Source: Bacillus cereus G9842
GTDB taxonomy: Bacteria; Bacillota; Bacilli; Bacillales; Bacillaceae_G
DNA: 64,000 nucleotides
Reading direction: 5' to 3'
NCBI RefSeq assembly: GCF_000021305.1
Contig: NC_011772.1
Location: 3,014,001-3,078,000, forward strand
Part shown: positions 28,797-39,002 of the stretch, in pieces
Layout: each line of letters begins with the position of its first letter
Numbering within the stretch: the stretch's first letter is position 1
Notes under the pieces: generated by a model
The model's input: the letters and a program-made list of their open reading frames with translations, nothing else
Told to the model about the DNA's origin: nothing
The model's database searches: none
Program-made: the position numbers and the translations under genes

Positions 28797-29063
28797 TTTT
28801 ATCACCCAATTTATATACTCTGCTAGGATTGAGATTTCTAAAAAACGATATGTACTTAATAAAAAATAACGATAAGATTAAAGAGCAGAAAAGCGATACT
28901 TTATGCTTATTTAGTACCAATAACCTAATTAGTATAAAAACATTTCTGACCTAAAATACCATTTCCAATTATAATTTGTTAAATATTATCTCCTTTTCCG
29001 TTATTTATATGCCCGCATTTGAATTTCAAATAATATAAGGATCAATGATATTTCCTCTTAAAG

Positions 29064-29097
29064 AAAAAAAGATGCTAGAAGATAGCATCTTTTTTTA
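29064..29097. terminator. Bidirectional terminator between glnL and the ger operon
   Basis: GATGCTA/TAGCATC extended by A7/T7 forms a 14-bp stem with a 5-nt loop. It lies 258 bp past the glnL stop. The rest of 28797-29354 is A/T-rich and I see no gene in it. Confidence 0.75.
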
Positions 29098-29354
29098 AAT
29101 TCAACTTACTATGTATTTATATTTTATTGTGAAAATACTCGTTTTTTTTAATGAATATTAATGTTTAAAAAAATAAAAAATACATATTCTTTTGTTCTAA
29201 GTTCATACACTTCTACCAAATCGATACGGAATTTTCTGATTTTAAAATCAATATGAAATAAAGGAAAATACTCTCTTAGAAAAACTATATAAAACAAATA
29301 ACATGAAAACAATTATCAATCTAGCAATTGAAAATAATAATTAGCAAGAGTTTA

Positions 29355-30299
29355 TCATCTTAACTCCAGGTGTATTCGTTTTGCTTCAAAATAAAGAACT
29401 TGAATAAATTTTTTCGTATCAATACGAGCAGGTAATGTTGGTTCATTATTCAATTCTGTCATCTTTCTCCTTACGGTAGTAAAATCAAAAAATCTAGAAG
29501 CATAATTTTCGAACTTCGGGTTTAAAAAATCAGTAAGTCCAAGGGATGCTAAATGGTTTAATGATTGATAAATAGCTCTCCGAATCCGTTGTTTGGAAGC
29601 TTCTATGAACCTTTTTAATTCGGCATCTTCAGCTGAATCCCCAAGTTTTTTTTGAGCCAAATTCATAAAAATCTCTTTTAGTGAGGGAAAGCCTTGTTCC
29701 AACGTGTTATCTTGTTCATATTTATATAAATAATCTAGCATATCCATTAAATCTTTACTTCCACTTTCACTGGCTATTCCTAATTCAGACAAAAGAAAAT
29801 GAATGGAATTTTGAAAATGATTGAAAGTATTTAAATGTTTTTCATTACGGTATTTTTCTTGCACACTTGAATTACTATCCAATTTTAGTACCATATTAAG
29901 CGATTCTTGAATGTTTTTTATTGATTTTTCCAAACGAATTCGTTCAATGACTTTCCGAACAACTGTTAATACTTCAATCCGGTTAATTGGCTTAATAATA
30001 TAGTATTCAACACCAAGCGAATAAGCTTCAGCAATTAATTCTTTTGATTCTACTTGAGAGACCATGATGATTTTCCCTTTAAACGAAGGCTTTATTTGAC
30101 GAATTGTTTTTATTCCATCTTGATTCGGCATTAACAAATCGATAAATAAAATGTCTATATTTTTAAGGATTACCATTTGTTGCTCTAAAGATAAACCATC
30201 CTCAGCTTCTCCTATAACCTCCCCAAGATCTTCATCCTCGATAATTTGAGCCAACATTGAGCGAACCGCTTTTTCATCATCTACTATATAAAAATACAT
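29355..30299 (-). CDS. glnL: Two-component response regulator GlnL (YcbB-like)
   Basis: The 314-residue regulator has an N-terminal receiver domain: acidic pair in IVDDEKA (near 7-8), phosphoacceptor Asp in DILFIDLLMPNQDG (near 54) and Lys in YYIIKPI (near 104). The C-terminal part is the non-classical DNA-binding domain of the YcbB type rather than a common helix-turn-helix. In B. subtilis GlnL with GlnK activates glsA-glnT in response to glutamine. It starts 4 bp after glnK with AAGGGTGAT upstream. The glutaminase and transporter genes are directly upstream, as expected. Confidence 0.87.
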   Translation of the reverse strand: MYFYIVDDEKAVRSMLAQIIEDEDLGEVIGEAEDGLSLEQQMVILKNIDILFIDLLMPNQDGIKTIRQIKPSFKGKIIMVSQVESKELIAEAYSLGVEYYIIKPINRIEVLTVVRKVIERIRLEKSIKNIQESLNMVLKLDSNSSVQEKYRNEKHLNTFNHFQNSIHFLLSELGIASESGSKDLMDMLDYLYKYEQDNTLEQGFPSLKEIFMNLAQKKLGDSAEDAELKRFIEASKQRIRRAIYQSLNHLASLGLTDFLNPKFENYASRFFDFTTVRRKMTELNNEPTLPARIDTKKFIQVLYFEAKRIHLELR

Positions 30300-30303
30300 A
30301 GAA

Positions 30304-31620
30304 TCACCCTTTCGAAATTATATGATCAATCCCTAATCTAATTATAAAAATTGATCCTTTTCCTTCGGTTCTGTCCCCAAGCGTAACATCACCTTCAAGT
30401 TGTGCGACCATTTCTTTAACATACGATAATCCGATACCTGTCGATGGATTGCCTAAATCATCATATTTAGAAGTAAACCCAGGCTCAAAAATTGAATCTT
30501 TATATTTTGAAGAAATACCAGGACCATTATCGCCTATTTGAAATTCAACAAAATGGTGGTCTTTATTAATGTCAATTGTGATGGTTCCCATACCTTGGAT
30601 AGCTTCTACAGCGTTTGTAACGATATTATTTATAATAGATAAGATTGTATAAATATGATAATGAGGATGCACACCATCAATTTTATACACAAATTGGATA
30701 TCTTTCTCTAACAACTGTGCATATTTCGTATTTGCCCGTATAATGATATTTACTAGTTCATGTACAGACATATAATCTGTAAAACTTTCATCAGAAATTA
30801 GTTTTGAAAGTCCCGCAAAAATACGTTGGTTATCCTTTTTAACGTCATGGACCTCACCAGCAATTTGTAATGCCTGTTGCCTTAAATCCTCAAACTGAAA
30901 ATCCATCTGTTTATGCTCAAAAGAGTCTAAAGTTTTATATAAATCATAGGATTTTTTTGTTATATTCTCAGCATCTTGTAATGTTTTTTTTAAATGAACA
31001 GCATCTTCATATAAATTAGAGATGAGCATGAGCATATGTTCATTTTGTTTCTTTATATGTCGCTCCCTTGATTGTGCTTCATACAATTTCATCATATTGA
31101 AAAAGCTTAGAACTATAAAACTATGGGAACATGCGATAACAATGATCTCATTTATTGCCTCGGATGTGATCGATGTTTTTAATACGAAATATTGAATCAT
31201 TAATTCCACACAGTCTGACAGTATTTCAATCATGCAACCAATAAAACCAATCATTAGTGGTTGATGATAAAAACGTTTGATTTTTGCTAAATGAAAGAGA
31301 TACGAATAAGTAAAATAAAAGAAAAAACTAGGATAGTGAGTATGAAAAGCGGCTAGCCAATCCATATTTTCCTTTATAATGACATCCATTGAGATACGAA
31401 ATACTACCACGACTATCGCTGTTAAAAAACCCGGTAAAAATGCTGGAAATCGTCGAAACAATAATAAAAAAAAGAAAAATGTTGGTGCACCAAAGCTCAT
31501 TCTAAATGTTTCATTTAAGGGAAATGACTTTATTTCACCTACTAAGGGTACTGTAAGTATCATTAAAACGAGAATATAGATGTCTTTTTTTACTAAATTA
31601 CTAAGATTCAAAATAATCAC
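30304..31620 (-). CDS. glnK: Glutamine-sensing histidine kinase GlnK (YcbA-like)
   Basis: The 438-residue kinase has about six N-terminal membrane segments (1-175), a coiled linker and a C-terminal kinase domain. The ATPase boxes are present: NIVTNAVEAI (N box near 335), IGDNGPGIS (G1) and GIGLSYVKEM (G2). The phosphoacceptor region (around AGEVHDVKKDNQRIF, near 260) resembles the DHR/CitA-like H box. It starts with GTG. It is co-transcribed with glnL, 4 bp apart, and named by that pairing and the adjacent glsA-glnT. Confidence 0.85.
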   Translation of the reverse strand: MIILNLSNLVKKDIYILVLMILTVPLVGEIKSFPLNETFRMSFGAPTFFFFLLLFRRFPAFLPGFLTAIVVVVFRISMDVIIKENMDWLAAFHTHYPSFFFYFTYSYLFHLAKIKRFYHQPLMIGFIGCMIEILSDCVELMIQYFVLKTSITSEAINEIIVIACSHSFIVLSFFNMMKLYEAQSRERHIKKQNEHMLMLISNLYEDAVHLKKTLQDAENITKKSYDLYKTLDSFEHKQMDFQFEDLRQQALQIAGEVHDVKKDNQRIFAGLSKLISDESFTDYMSVHELVNIIIRANTKYAQLLEKDIQFVYKIDGVHPHYHIYTILSIINNIVTNAVEAIQGMGTITIDINKDHHFVEFQIGDNGPGISSKYKDSIFEPGFTSKYDDLGNPSTGIGLSYVKEMVAQLEGDVTLGDRTEGKGSIFIIRLGIDHIISKG

Positions 31621-31784
31621 TTCTCACTTTCGCCTAACAGTCAGTATACAAACCTATTTGCATTAATACAATACTTACTCTATTTTTTTCAAAAACTGAT
31701 AAATAAGTTATAAACGAAAGCATTATAGATTGTGAGTATTCATTACACTCTTCTACTTTAGAAAGATACTTTATAACTCAAAAA

Positions 31785-31812
31785 TGTTCAGACACAATAT
31801 AAGGTCTGAACA
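31785..31812 (-). terminator. Terminator of glsA
   Basis: TGTTCAGAC and GTCTGAACA pair over 9 bp; on the minus strand TTTTTGAG follows. The stem core resembles that of the terminator at 32923-32950. Confidence 0.72.
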
Positions 31813-31853
31813 CTTTTGGACTCGCTCTAACACCAAAATATCTGTGCTCCTTT

Positions 31854-32834
31854 TTAAAATATACTTAAATCCCATTCTTTTGCAATATGTTCTAACAACA
31901 TAATTCCTGGTAAACTATTCCCATACTCATCAATGGCTGGTCCGTAAATACCAATACCACATCCATCTTGAAACGATAAATCCTTCCTAGATTTTGAGGG
32001 AACAAGTGTCATAATTCCGCCGGATACCCCACTCTTAGCTGGTAATCCAATGAAAGCAGCAAATTTTCCAGAAGCGTTGTACATTCCACAAGTAAGCATT
32101 AAAGCTTTTGTTAACCTAGCTACTTCTTTAGGGAGCACTTGTTCTTTGCGAATAGGATGATATCCATCATGTGCTAGTATAAGCCCTATTAAGGCAATAT
32201 CTTCTGTATTTATTTCAATCGAACATTGTTTTAAGTAAACCTCTAGTGTCTCCTCCACATCTGATTCTAGAAAACCATTCTCCTTTAAATAGTATGCTAA
32301 TGCTCTATTACGATGAGCCGTTTCCCATTCTGATTGAAATACTATTTCATTAATAGCGGGACGCTTCTCTATCATTTTTTCAATTAATACGTATAGAGAT
32401 TCTAATTTTTCTTGCACCGATGTCCCTGGCAAAAGTGAAGCTATCGTAATCGCTCCAGCATTGATCATAGGATTAAAAGGTTTTCCTGGTTTATGTATCT
32501 CTAAACGAATAATTGAATTAAAGGCATCTCCAGTTGGCTCTACGTCAACTCGTTCTAATACATAAGAAATACCGCGACTTAAACAAGCGGCTATAAAACC
32601 GATTACTTTTGATATACTTTGTAATGTGAAAGGTATCTCCCAATCTCCTGATTTTATCATTGTTCCATCTGGCTTTACTATACAAATACCTAACTGCGAT
32701 ACATTTATTTCCCCCAGAGCGGGAATATAACTGGCGCTTCGTCCCTTAGCTGCATACGCTCGATAATGAGCTACCCATTGATCTAAGCAAACTTTTTCTT
32801 GCCCCTCAACTTGAACGCTAGAATCCTTTATCAT
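31854..32834 (-). CDS. glsA: Glutaminase
   Basis: This 326-residue enzyme hydrolyses L-glutamine to glutamate and ammonia. It has the beta-lactamase-like glutaminase fold: the catalytic Ser-x-x-Lys in FTLQSISKVIGF (near 75), NPMINAGAI (near 122) and SGVSGGIMTLVP (near 265). Length is within the usual 305-330. GGGGGAA precedes ATG 32834. It follows glnT on the same strand with a hairpin between them; order glnT-glsA is reversed relative to the B. subtilis glsA-glnT operon. Confidence 0.93.
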   Translation of the reverse strand: MIKDSSVQVEGQEKVCLDQWVAHYRAYAAKGRSASYIPALGEINVSQLGICIVKPDGTMIKSGDWEIPFTLQSISKVIGFIAACLSRGISYVLERVDVEPTGDAFNSIIRLEIHKPGKPFNPMINAGAITIASLLPGTSVQEKLESLYVLIEKMIEKRPAINEIVFQSEWETAHRNRALAYYLKENGFLESDVEETLEVYLKQCSIEINTEDIALIGLILAHDGYHPIRKEQVLPKEVARLTKALMLTCGMYNASGKFAAFIGLPAKSGVSGGIMTLVPSKSRKDLSFQDGCGIGIYGPAIDEYGNSLPGIMLLEHIAKEWDLSIF

Positions 32835-32922
32835 TTAATAATATTCCCCCGTACTATTAACTTTATATAGAATGATTTTTTCTTTACTATAATCAATAAT
32901 ATTTGCACTAGAACCAAGAAAA

Positions 32923-32950
32923 ATATTCAGACATATTGCAGTCTGAATAT
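32923..32950 (-). terminator. Terminator between glnT and glsA
   Basis: Perfect 10-bp arms ATATTCAGAC/GTCTGAATAT with an 8-nt loop and a following T5 on the minus strand. It may give partial termination, lowering glsA relative to glnT. Confidence 0.72.
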
Positions 32951-32958
32951 CCTTCTTA

Positions 32959-34383
32959 TTACACACTTTTCTTTTTTGAAGTTTTCTCATAACTATCCCA
33001 ACATTCAATATTTTCAAGTCCTTTAATGTTTTCTTTATAAAAAATAGGATCTTTACCAGCTTTTTTCTGGTTTATATAATCTTGTAACGCCGCAAATGCT
33101 ACTTTTGAAAGTAAGGTAATAGCAATTAAATTAATAATAACCATAAAGCCCATAAATAAGTCCGCTAAATCCCATACAATTTGAATCTTTGCAACAGAAC
33201 CAAATACAATCATAGCCAACACACTTATTCTGTATATCATTAACCACACTTTACTTGTATGTAAGAAGCGAATGTTTGTTTCACCATAATAATAGTTGCC
33301 AATTAACGCACCAAATCCAAATAAAAAAACAAAGATAGCAAGACAACCCGATGCCCAAGGGCCTATGTGTTCACTTAATGCTGCTTGTGTAAGTGCAATA
33401 CCATTTAACCCCGGTTGTTTATATGCATCAGACAGCAAAATAATAAAGGCGGTGCTAGTACAAATGATTAGTGTATCCGTTAATACACCAAATGCTTGAA
33501 TCAGTCCTTGTTTCACCGGATGACTTGTTGTTGCTGTTGCAGCAACGTTTGGTGCACTTCCCATACCAGCTTCATTTGAGAATAAACCGCGTTTAACTCC
33601 ATTCATAAGTGCTGCACCAATTGAACCGCCTGCTATTTGTTTAAAACCAAATGCGTTTTGAACAATAAGAGAAAGAACTTCCGGCATTTTTGATATGTTG
33701 GTAACTACAACAAATAATGCAACTCCAATGTATAATACCGCTAAAAATACCACCTTGTATTCAGCCATTTTTGCAATACGTTGTACACCACCAAAAATAA
33801 TCGCAGCGAAAGCAATGGCCATGATTATCCCAACTGTTAGACGATCTGTACCAAATGAGTTTTGAAAAGCAATTGTAACTGTATTTGATTGTACTGAATT
33901 GAATACAAGTCCAAAAGTAATTGTGATTAAAATAGAGAATAATACTCCCATCCAACGTTTATTCAACCCTTTTTCCATATAATAGGATGGACCACCGCGG
34001 AAACCAGTTTTATCTTTTACTTTATATATCTGTGCTAATGTGCTTTCGACAAAACTAGATGCCGAGCTAATAATAGAAATAATCCACATCCAAAATACAG
34101 CTCCAGGACCACCTAATGCAATTGCAATCGCAATTCCTGTAATATTCCCTGTCCCAACGCGGGCTGCCATACCAATACAAAACGCTTGAAAAGGAGAGAT
34201 TTGATCTTTAGAACCACTTTTCCCCTCCATTAATACACGGACCATCTCTTTTAACATTCGAAACTGTACAAAATTCAATTTAAATGTAAAATAAATTCCG
34301 CAAATAACAAGCATAATAATTAACAATTTAGACCATAAAAAATCATTTGTTGATCCGACTAACTCTACAAAAAACCTTTCCAT
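32959..34383 (-). CDS. glnT: Sodium/glutamine (alanine) symporter, AGCS family
   Basis: The 474-residue transporter has about 11 membrane segments and the AGCS signature GNITGIAIAIALGGPGAVFWMW near residue 85 (split here as one continuous helix pair) and GLFSNEAGMGSAPN near 270. It imports glutamine or alanine with Na+. ATG 34383 has GGAGTGAT just upstream; an upstream TTG at 34401 overlaps that site. Position next to glsA and glnKL supports glutamine as the substrate, as for GlnT (YbgH) of B. subtilis. Confidence 0.88.
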   Translation of the reverse strand: MERFFVELVGSTNDFLWSKLLIIMLVICGIYFTFKLNFVQFRMLKEMVRVLMEGKSGSKDQISPFQAFCIGMAARVGTGNITGIAIAIALGGPGAVFWMWIISIISSASSFVESTLAQIYKVKDKTGFRGGPSYYMEKGLNKRWMGVLFSILITITFGLVFNSVQSNTVTIAFQNSFGTDRLTVGIIMAIAFAAIIFGGVQRIAKMAEYKVVFLAVLYIGVALFVVVTNISKMPEVLSLIVQNAFGFKQIAGGSIGAALMNGVKRGLFSNEAGMGSAPNVAATATTSHPVKQGLIQAFGVLTDTLIICTSTAFIILLSDAYKQPGLNGIALTQAALSEHIGPWASGCLAIFVFLFGFGALIGNYYYGETNIRFLHTSKVWLMIYRISVLAMIVFGSVAKIQIVWDLADLFMGFMVIINLIAITLLSKVAFAALQDYINQKKAGKDPIFYKENIKGLENIECWDSYEKTSKKKSV

Positions 34384-35335
34384 ATCATCACTCCATGCCA
34401 AAGTTTATATATTATAATTTATATAAAATCACCTATATTTCCTGGTATAAATACCTCTTTCATATTCAAATACAACAAGGATAAAAATTTTCTATATTAA
34501 TCGGATTGGCCTGTTTAAGCAAACAGCACAACATGTAACCGTAAAACTGAAATTTTGAAGTACTTAACGCTTATACAAACGGATGCTCTACCCCTTTCTG
34601 CAAACTAATATTTTTATCCACTAACATTGTTGTACTATTATGTTTGTTTCGTTTACCGGTGATTTAAATCATAAAATCAATAGTGATTAACTGGTTATTT
34701 GTTAATTTTCTCAAGAACATGGAAATATCTCCTTTCTCACTACTAATCTCAAAAATAGGCTAGATAAAAAATTTATAGAAAAACTATGAAGCGCTTTCAA
34801 TCTTCAACTAAGAGAAGCTTGTCTTTAATTTATAATTAAAAGTACAGAATGTTACGAAAAAGTACAGATTTTTATAAAAACAAAAAAATATTTTAAGATT
34901 TTTCATCTAAAAAAACAGTGAGATTTTGTGAATTTTATACAGTATCCAAACGTCGCGGATGCTGTTCTACCTAACCTCTGACAAGCCTCTATTTTCTTCA
35001 TAAAAACATGCATATTTTTTCTCTTTTAGAAGTTCATATAAAGTATTTGAAATCAAGAATCAATGGAATATTATAAGAATATTAAAAAAATAAAACATTT
35101 AATTTATTTATGTTATCATACAAAAAACATTTGTTTTCTCAATTAATCCCCCTAGTTGGATTCGTCTATATTGCACATATTTACAACAGGAAAGACACTA
35201 AGAAAAAAAGATTTTGTTGAAGGGATGAAACATTACAAAACTCTTATTTAGGACCTTATGACATCCTCTTTTCTAGCAATATCGAGTTATCCCAAAAAAC
35301 GTATATTTACTAACATAGATTACAGGTGGTGTATT
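34384..35335. other. Intergenic region between glnT and the divergent transporter gene
   Basis: About 950 bp of A/T-rich sequence with no credible gene. It holds the promoters of the two divergent genes. Small inverted repeats occur (TGTTTAAGCAAACA, 34513-34526; GAAGCGCTTTCAA, 34789-34801), the latter only partly resembling a catabolite-response element. No GlnL site can be defined by eye. Confidence 0.5.
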
Positions 35336-36487
35336 GTGAAAGAAATAGTATTCGTTCAAAATAAAAAAAGACTCCTTATGAAATTCGAATTTTTAAAAAA
35401 GGATTTAGTACTTACCATTTCACTGATACTAGCAATTGTAAGCTGCTTAATACATTCGCCAAAGATCGAATATATTAACTTTGAAGTGTTAATTAGCTTA
35501 TTTAATCTGATGGTAGCCATTAAGGCCTTGGAACAGCTAAAGATATTAGACAAACTTGCCGTTGCGATTTTAAATAAATGCAATAACAGCAGGTCAATAT
35601 CTATTATTCTAATTTTGTTATGCTTTATTTGCTCCATGTTTGTAACAAATGATGTTGCTCTCCTCACTTTTGTACCAATAACACTTGTCATTAGTAAAAA
35701 AACACAAATGAACATGATGGAGACAATCATCCTGCAGACAATTGCAGCAAACATCGGTAGTAGCTTGATGCCTATGGGAAACCCACAAAATTTATACCTA
35801 TATTCTTACTATGGAATTAAGCTCATCCCATTTTTAGGTTCAATTCTGCTTTTAGCTGTACTTGGAATTAGTTTATTATTTATATTTACTCAAAAACTTC
35901 AAAAAACAGATTTGAAAATAGAACTACCTGTTATTACCGTGAAAAATCGAAAAAAAGCTACCGTCTGGATTTTGATACTTATTACTATCATTGCATCTAT
36001 TTTTGGTGTTATTAATTATTACATCGCGCTAATAGTCACACTGATAGCAGCATTTACGTTAGATAGAAACTTACTATTTAAGATCGATTACTTTCTTCTA
36101 ATAACCTTTGTCTGTTTTTTTATTTTTATCGGAAACATTTCCCATTCCGATGCACTGGGGACATTTGCTCGCGCTAATTTAAGAGGAGATACTTCAGTCT
36201 TCTTTAGTTCCATATTTTTGAGTCAATTGATTAGCAATTTTCCTACTTCAATTCTTCTATCAAACTTTACTTCTGATTGGAAAGCTTTATTACTAGGAGT
36301 AAATATTGGAGGGCTTGGAACAATTATCGCATCTTTAGCCAGTGTAATCTCCTATAAACTATTCATTCAGGCCAATGTTAAAGAGAGTAAGGCATATTTA
36401 ATTAAATTTAGCATTTACAACTTTTCATTTTTAATCATACTTACATGTATACAATACTTTATCTTTAAATTTCTAAAAATTTTTTAA
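35336..36487 (+). CDS. SLC13/ArsB-type anion permease-like membrane protein
   Basis: A 383-residue membrane protein with about ten hydrophobic segments. FVTNDVALLTFVPI (near 105) and ANIGSSLMPMGNPQNLYLY (near 140) are the conserved Asn-Asp and Gly-Asn-Pro-Gln motifs of the CitMHS/ArsB/NhaD (ion transporter) superfamily. The GTG at 35336 has AGGTGG six bases upstream and is preferred to the more distal ATG 35258 or internal ATG 35378. It is a lone gene followed by a strong terminator; substrate unknown (dicarboxylate, arsenite or other anion). Confidence 0.75.
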   Translation: MKEIVFVQNKKRLLMKFEFLKKDLVLTISLILAIVSCLIHSPKIEYINFEVLISLFNLMVAIKALEQLKILDKLAVAILNKCNNSRSISIILILLCFICSMFVTNDVALLTFVPITLVISKKTQMNMMETIILQTIAANIGSSLMPMGNPQNLYLYSYYGIKLIPFLGSILLLAVLGISLLFIFTQKLQKTDLKIELPVITVKNRKKATVWILILITIIASIFGVINYYIALIVTLIAAFTLDRNLLFKIDYFLLITFVCFFIFIGNISHSDALGTFARANLRGDTSVFFSSIFLSQLISNFPTSILLSNFTSDWKALLLGVNIGGLGTIIASLASVISYKLFIQANVKESKAYLIKFSIYNFSFLIILTCIQYFIFKFLKIF

Positions 36488-36505
36488 AAAATTGATTCCT
36501 TTAGA

Positions 36506-36548
36506 AAAACCCAAATTTCTCAGCATTAAATTGAGAAATTTGGGTTTT
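36506..36548 (+). terminator. Terminator of the anion permease gene
   Basis: Perfect 17-bp stem (AAAACCCAAATTTCTCA and its complement) with a 9-nt loop, 19 bp after the stop codon. Confidence 0.88.
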
Positions 36549-36748
36549 AATATAGGTATGTTTAAAGAGCTACAACAAAGTTACCATCAATTTAATATTT
36601 TGAGATGTTCCCAAAGCGAAAACCTTTTAGCTTTTACGTTATTTAATAGAGTTCGGTTCATTTTTTATGCACTCAGTTATATAATAAATGACTGAATTTA
36701 TAGGGTAATAACTTTCAATTAATAATAGAAATATAACTTATTACAATG

Positions 36749-37027
36749 TTATTTCATTTTTGAAGTCCTCTTCACAAAATCTTTAATGTCCCTCAATTTT
36801 TTTCCGCTAATATTATCTTTGATCGTTGAATCTATTTCAATTTCTAATTTTGCAAATGCTGCTCCTACACAATTATAGATACTTGATCCAAAAGCAAGAT
36901 GTCTTGCAGTACCACTAAATGCCTTTTTAATATCAATGTCAGGACGATAAACGGTGAATTTATCAAACCTTTCAAATACGTTAGAGTCACAATTTGTTGC
37001 ACCAATCATACAGTAGTATCCACATAA
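36749..37027 (-). pseudogene. Cytochrome P450, C-terminal remnant
   Basis: The minus strand encodes MIGATNCDSNVFERFDKFT, a P450 meander-type sequence, and the haem-binding loop HLAFGSSIYNCVGAAFAKLE with the thiolate Cys. After EIEI the usual C-terminus is replaced by an unrelated lysine-rich end. The I-helix, ExxR and N-terminal 300 residues are absent. It is a relic of a CypX/BM-1-type enzyme. Confidence 0.8.
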
Positions 37028-37088
37028 CTAGTTACATTCTCCTTTTTCTATTGTTAATAGCTTCGTAATAAAAGCTGTTAAACAGCAA

Positions 37089-37118
37089 AAGTGCGAAGTC
37101 TTAAATTAGACTTCGCAC
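37089..37118 (-). terminator. Terminator downstream of the serine hydrolase gene
   Basis: GTGCGAAGTCT and AGACTTCGCAC form an 11-bp perfect stem; TTTTG follows on the minus strand. It is 230 bp beyond the hydrolase stop; nothing else is seen in 37119-37349. Confidence 0.65.
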
Positions 37119-37349
37119 CTTATACAAATTTACAATCCGTGACGATACCAACACAAATGCAATACTATATACATAATCACTCATTATATGTGTTGCTCTT
37201 TTAATTGGCCAATGTATAAACAAATCCTTTTACTTAGCCATCCTTCATGATTGGCTTGATTGTTTCTAGATACTTAATCCCTCTATACTCATTTCAAGCG
37301 GTAATCCATTCCGATGGAAATTACAAATGACAAAATTTATCCGTTTTTC

Positions 37350-38507
37350 CTACTTGCTAAATTCAGCAAGTAAAATGTTTTTAAAAAATTCCGGGTTATT
37401 AATGTTTAAACTGTTCGAATTGATAGCGAGTATATGTTTACCTCCAAGTGTTCCACCAACAAAAGTGGAAAACCCTGGAACGGCCCCCCTGTGTCCCCAT
37501 ACCGAGACACCGTTCGGAAGCTTAATTTCAAGGATTCCAAGACCATATCCGGTTCCCTCTCTATTTGTAGGAACTGTAGTAAGCATTTGTTTTAACTGCT
37601 GTTCCTTCAGTAATTTGCCACCTAGTAAGTAAGAGAAGAATTTGCTTAAGTCGTCAGCAGTAGAAATCATATCTCCATCCGAGCTACCTGGGTTAATATA
37701 AGTAACGTCTTTTAGCTCACTCGCTCCGTCTAGTTGCAAATAGCCACGGGCATGCTTAGTCCCTGGAATCACGCTTGAATTGCCAGGTAGGAATGTATTT
37801 GACAAATCAAGCGGTTCAATAATCCGATTTTCAACCTCTTCAGCATAACTGTTGCCAGTTACTTTTTCAATAAGGATCCCCAGTAATACGTATCCTGTGT
37901 TTGAATAAGACCAACCCTTTCCTGGGGCAAAGTCTGGGGGAAGTGAAATCCCCATCTTTACAAATTCTTCAGCCGTATACGATTTTTTTATATCCGTAAT
38001 ATCAAAGTCTTTTGAATTTATATAGTCAGCAATACCACTTGTATGATTCAATATTTGCCGGATAGTAATCTGGTTACCATCATATCCGTTTCCTTGAATC
38101 ACACCAGGTAACCATTTTTCAATTGAGTCGTCTAGATTCAAACGGTTCTCTCCAGATAATTGAAGTAGAACTGTTGCAATGAACGTTTTCGTCACACTGC
38201 CAATGCGAAAGCGAAAATCTGCTTTCATTGGTTTCTTAGTTCTCAAATCCGCTATCCCAGCACTATAACTCCAAGTTTTACCCCCCTTAGAAATTTGAGC
38301 GAGTATTCCCGGGTATCCAAGTTGCAGTTCATCTCGCATTGCTTTCTTAACGGAAGTACGATCGCTTTTCGTACTTGTTTGTAACGAACTAGATACATTT
38401 TGCGTAGGTTCTGCTTTTACAATTGATGTTGGTGTTATGTATAACAGGGAACTTCCAGCTATTAAAAGTGCTAGACTTGCACATGTAATTTTACTGCGTG
38501 TTTTCAT
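37350..38507 (-). CDS. Secreted serine hydrolase, beta-lactamase/D-Ala-D-Ala carboxypeptidase fold
   Basis: The 385-residue precursor starts at MKTRSKIT (AGAGG upstream) with a signal peptide to about residue 33. Class C beta-lactamase-family motifs are present: SxxK in IGSVTKTFIAT (near 105), YxN in WSYSNTGYVLL (near 205) and HxG-like GHRGAVPG (near 335). Such proteins are D-alanyl-D-alanine carboxypeptidases, esterases or beta-lactamases; the sequence resembles the carboxypeptidase-like group common in B. cereus. A longer frame to 38648 has no ribosome site. Confidence 0.85.
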   Translation of the reverse strand: MKTRSKITCASLALLIAGSSLLYITPTSIVKAEPTQNVSSSLQTSTKSDRTSVKKAMRDELQLGYPGILAQISKGGKTWSYSAGIADLRTKKPMKADFRFRIGSVTKTFIATVLLQLSGENRLNLDDSIEKWLPGVIQGNGYDGNQITIRQILNHTSGIADYINSKDFDITDIKKSYTAEEFVKMGISLPPDFAPGKGWSYSNTGYVLLGILIEKVTGNSYAEEVENRIIEPLDLSNTFLPGNSSVIPGTKHARGYLQLDGASELKDVTYINPGSSDGDMISTADDLSKFFSYLLGGKLLKEQQLKQMLTTVPTNREGTGYGLGILEIKLPNGVSVWGHRGAVPGFSTFVGGTLGGKHILAINSNSLNINNPEFFKNILLAEFSK

Positions 38508-38811
38508 AAAGAATTCCTCTCTTCTATTAAAATTGTATAGATAGTTGATAGCAGTGTCATATACGAACCACACAGCTATCCATTCTCCCAATGATGAAAA
38601 GGCAACAATGCATTTGCAATCATTGTACTCATTATTTTCACAAAACACTCTTGTTACTGATTGTTATATATAGGCCGTACTTATCCCCCCTTCACGACTC
38701 CTTATATTTTTATCCTACACAATGAAAATCTCTTTTTTCTTACCTATTCCTTACAAATTCCTTACATACAAAATCACTTGTACACTAGGGTTGAAGTAGC
38801 ATCTGTGCCCG

Positions 38812-38859
38812 AAAGCGCAAAAAACACCGATGCTTTTCGCTTCAGTGTTTTTGCGCTTT
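38812..38859. repeat. Long hairpin (AAAGCGCAAAAAACAC) in a gene-free interval
   Basis: AAAGCGCAAAAAACAC and GTGTTTTTGCGCTTT pair with one bulge around a 17-nt loop which itself has GCTTTTCGC. No clear T-run on either side. It lies in 38508-39002, where no gene is visible, and may be a terminator of the esterase remnant upstream. Confidence 0.5.
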
Positions 38860-39002
38860 ACATATTGAAGATTCGTTTTACTCTTAACAGGTTAAACTGC
38901 TAATTTTTTCTAATGCGATTATTCTTCTTGCTATATAAAACAAATTTCATTGTGTTATATGAAACACTATGAAATTTGTCATTAAGGCATATTATTCTAA
39001 AT

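Noticed and set aside
28666..28920. Extended N-terminus for the second GerA-type A subunit
   Set aside because: The extension has no ribosome site and overlaps the 44-residue ORF in another frame; ATG 28665 with ATGA coupling is better.
34786..34802. Catabolite-response-element-like sequence upstream of glnT
   Set aside because: One base short of the consensus in the centre; only half of the site matches.
36492..36695. Small open frame on the plus strand after the anion permease gene
   Set aside because: It runs through the perfect terminator stem, has no ribosome site and no recognisable protein pattern.
38661..38903. 80-residue open frame on the plus strand
   Set aside because: Contains the 38812-38859 hairpin and lacks a start signal.
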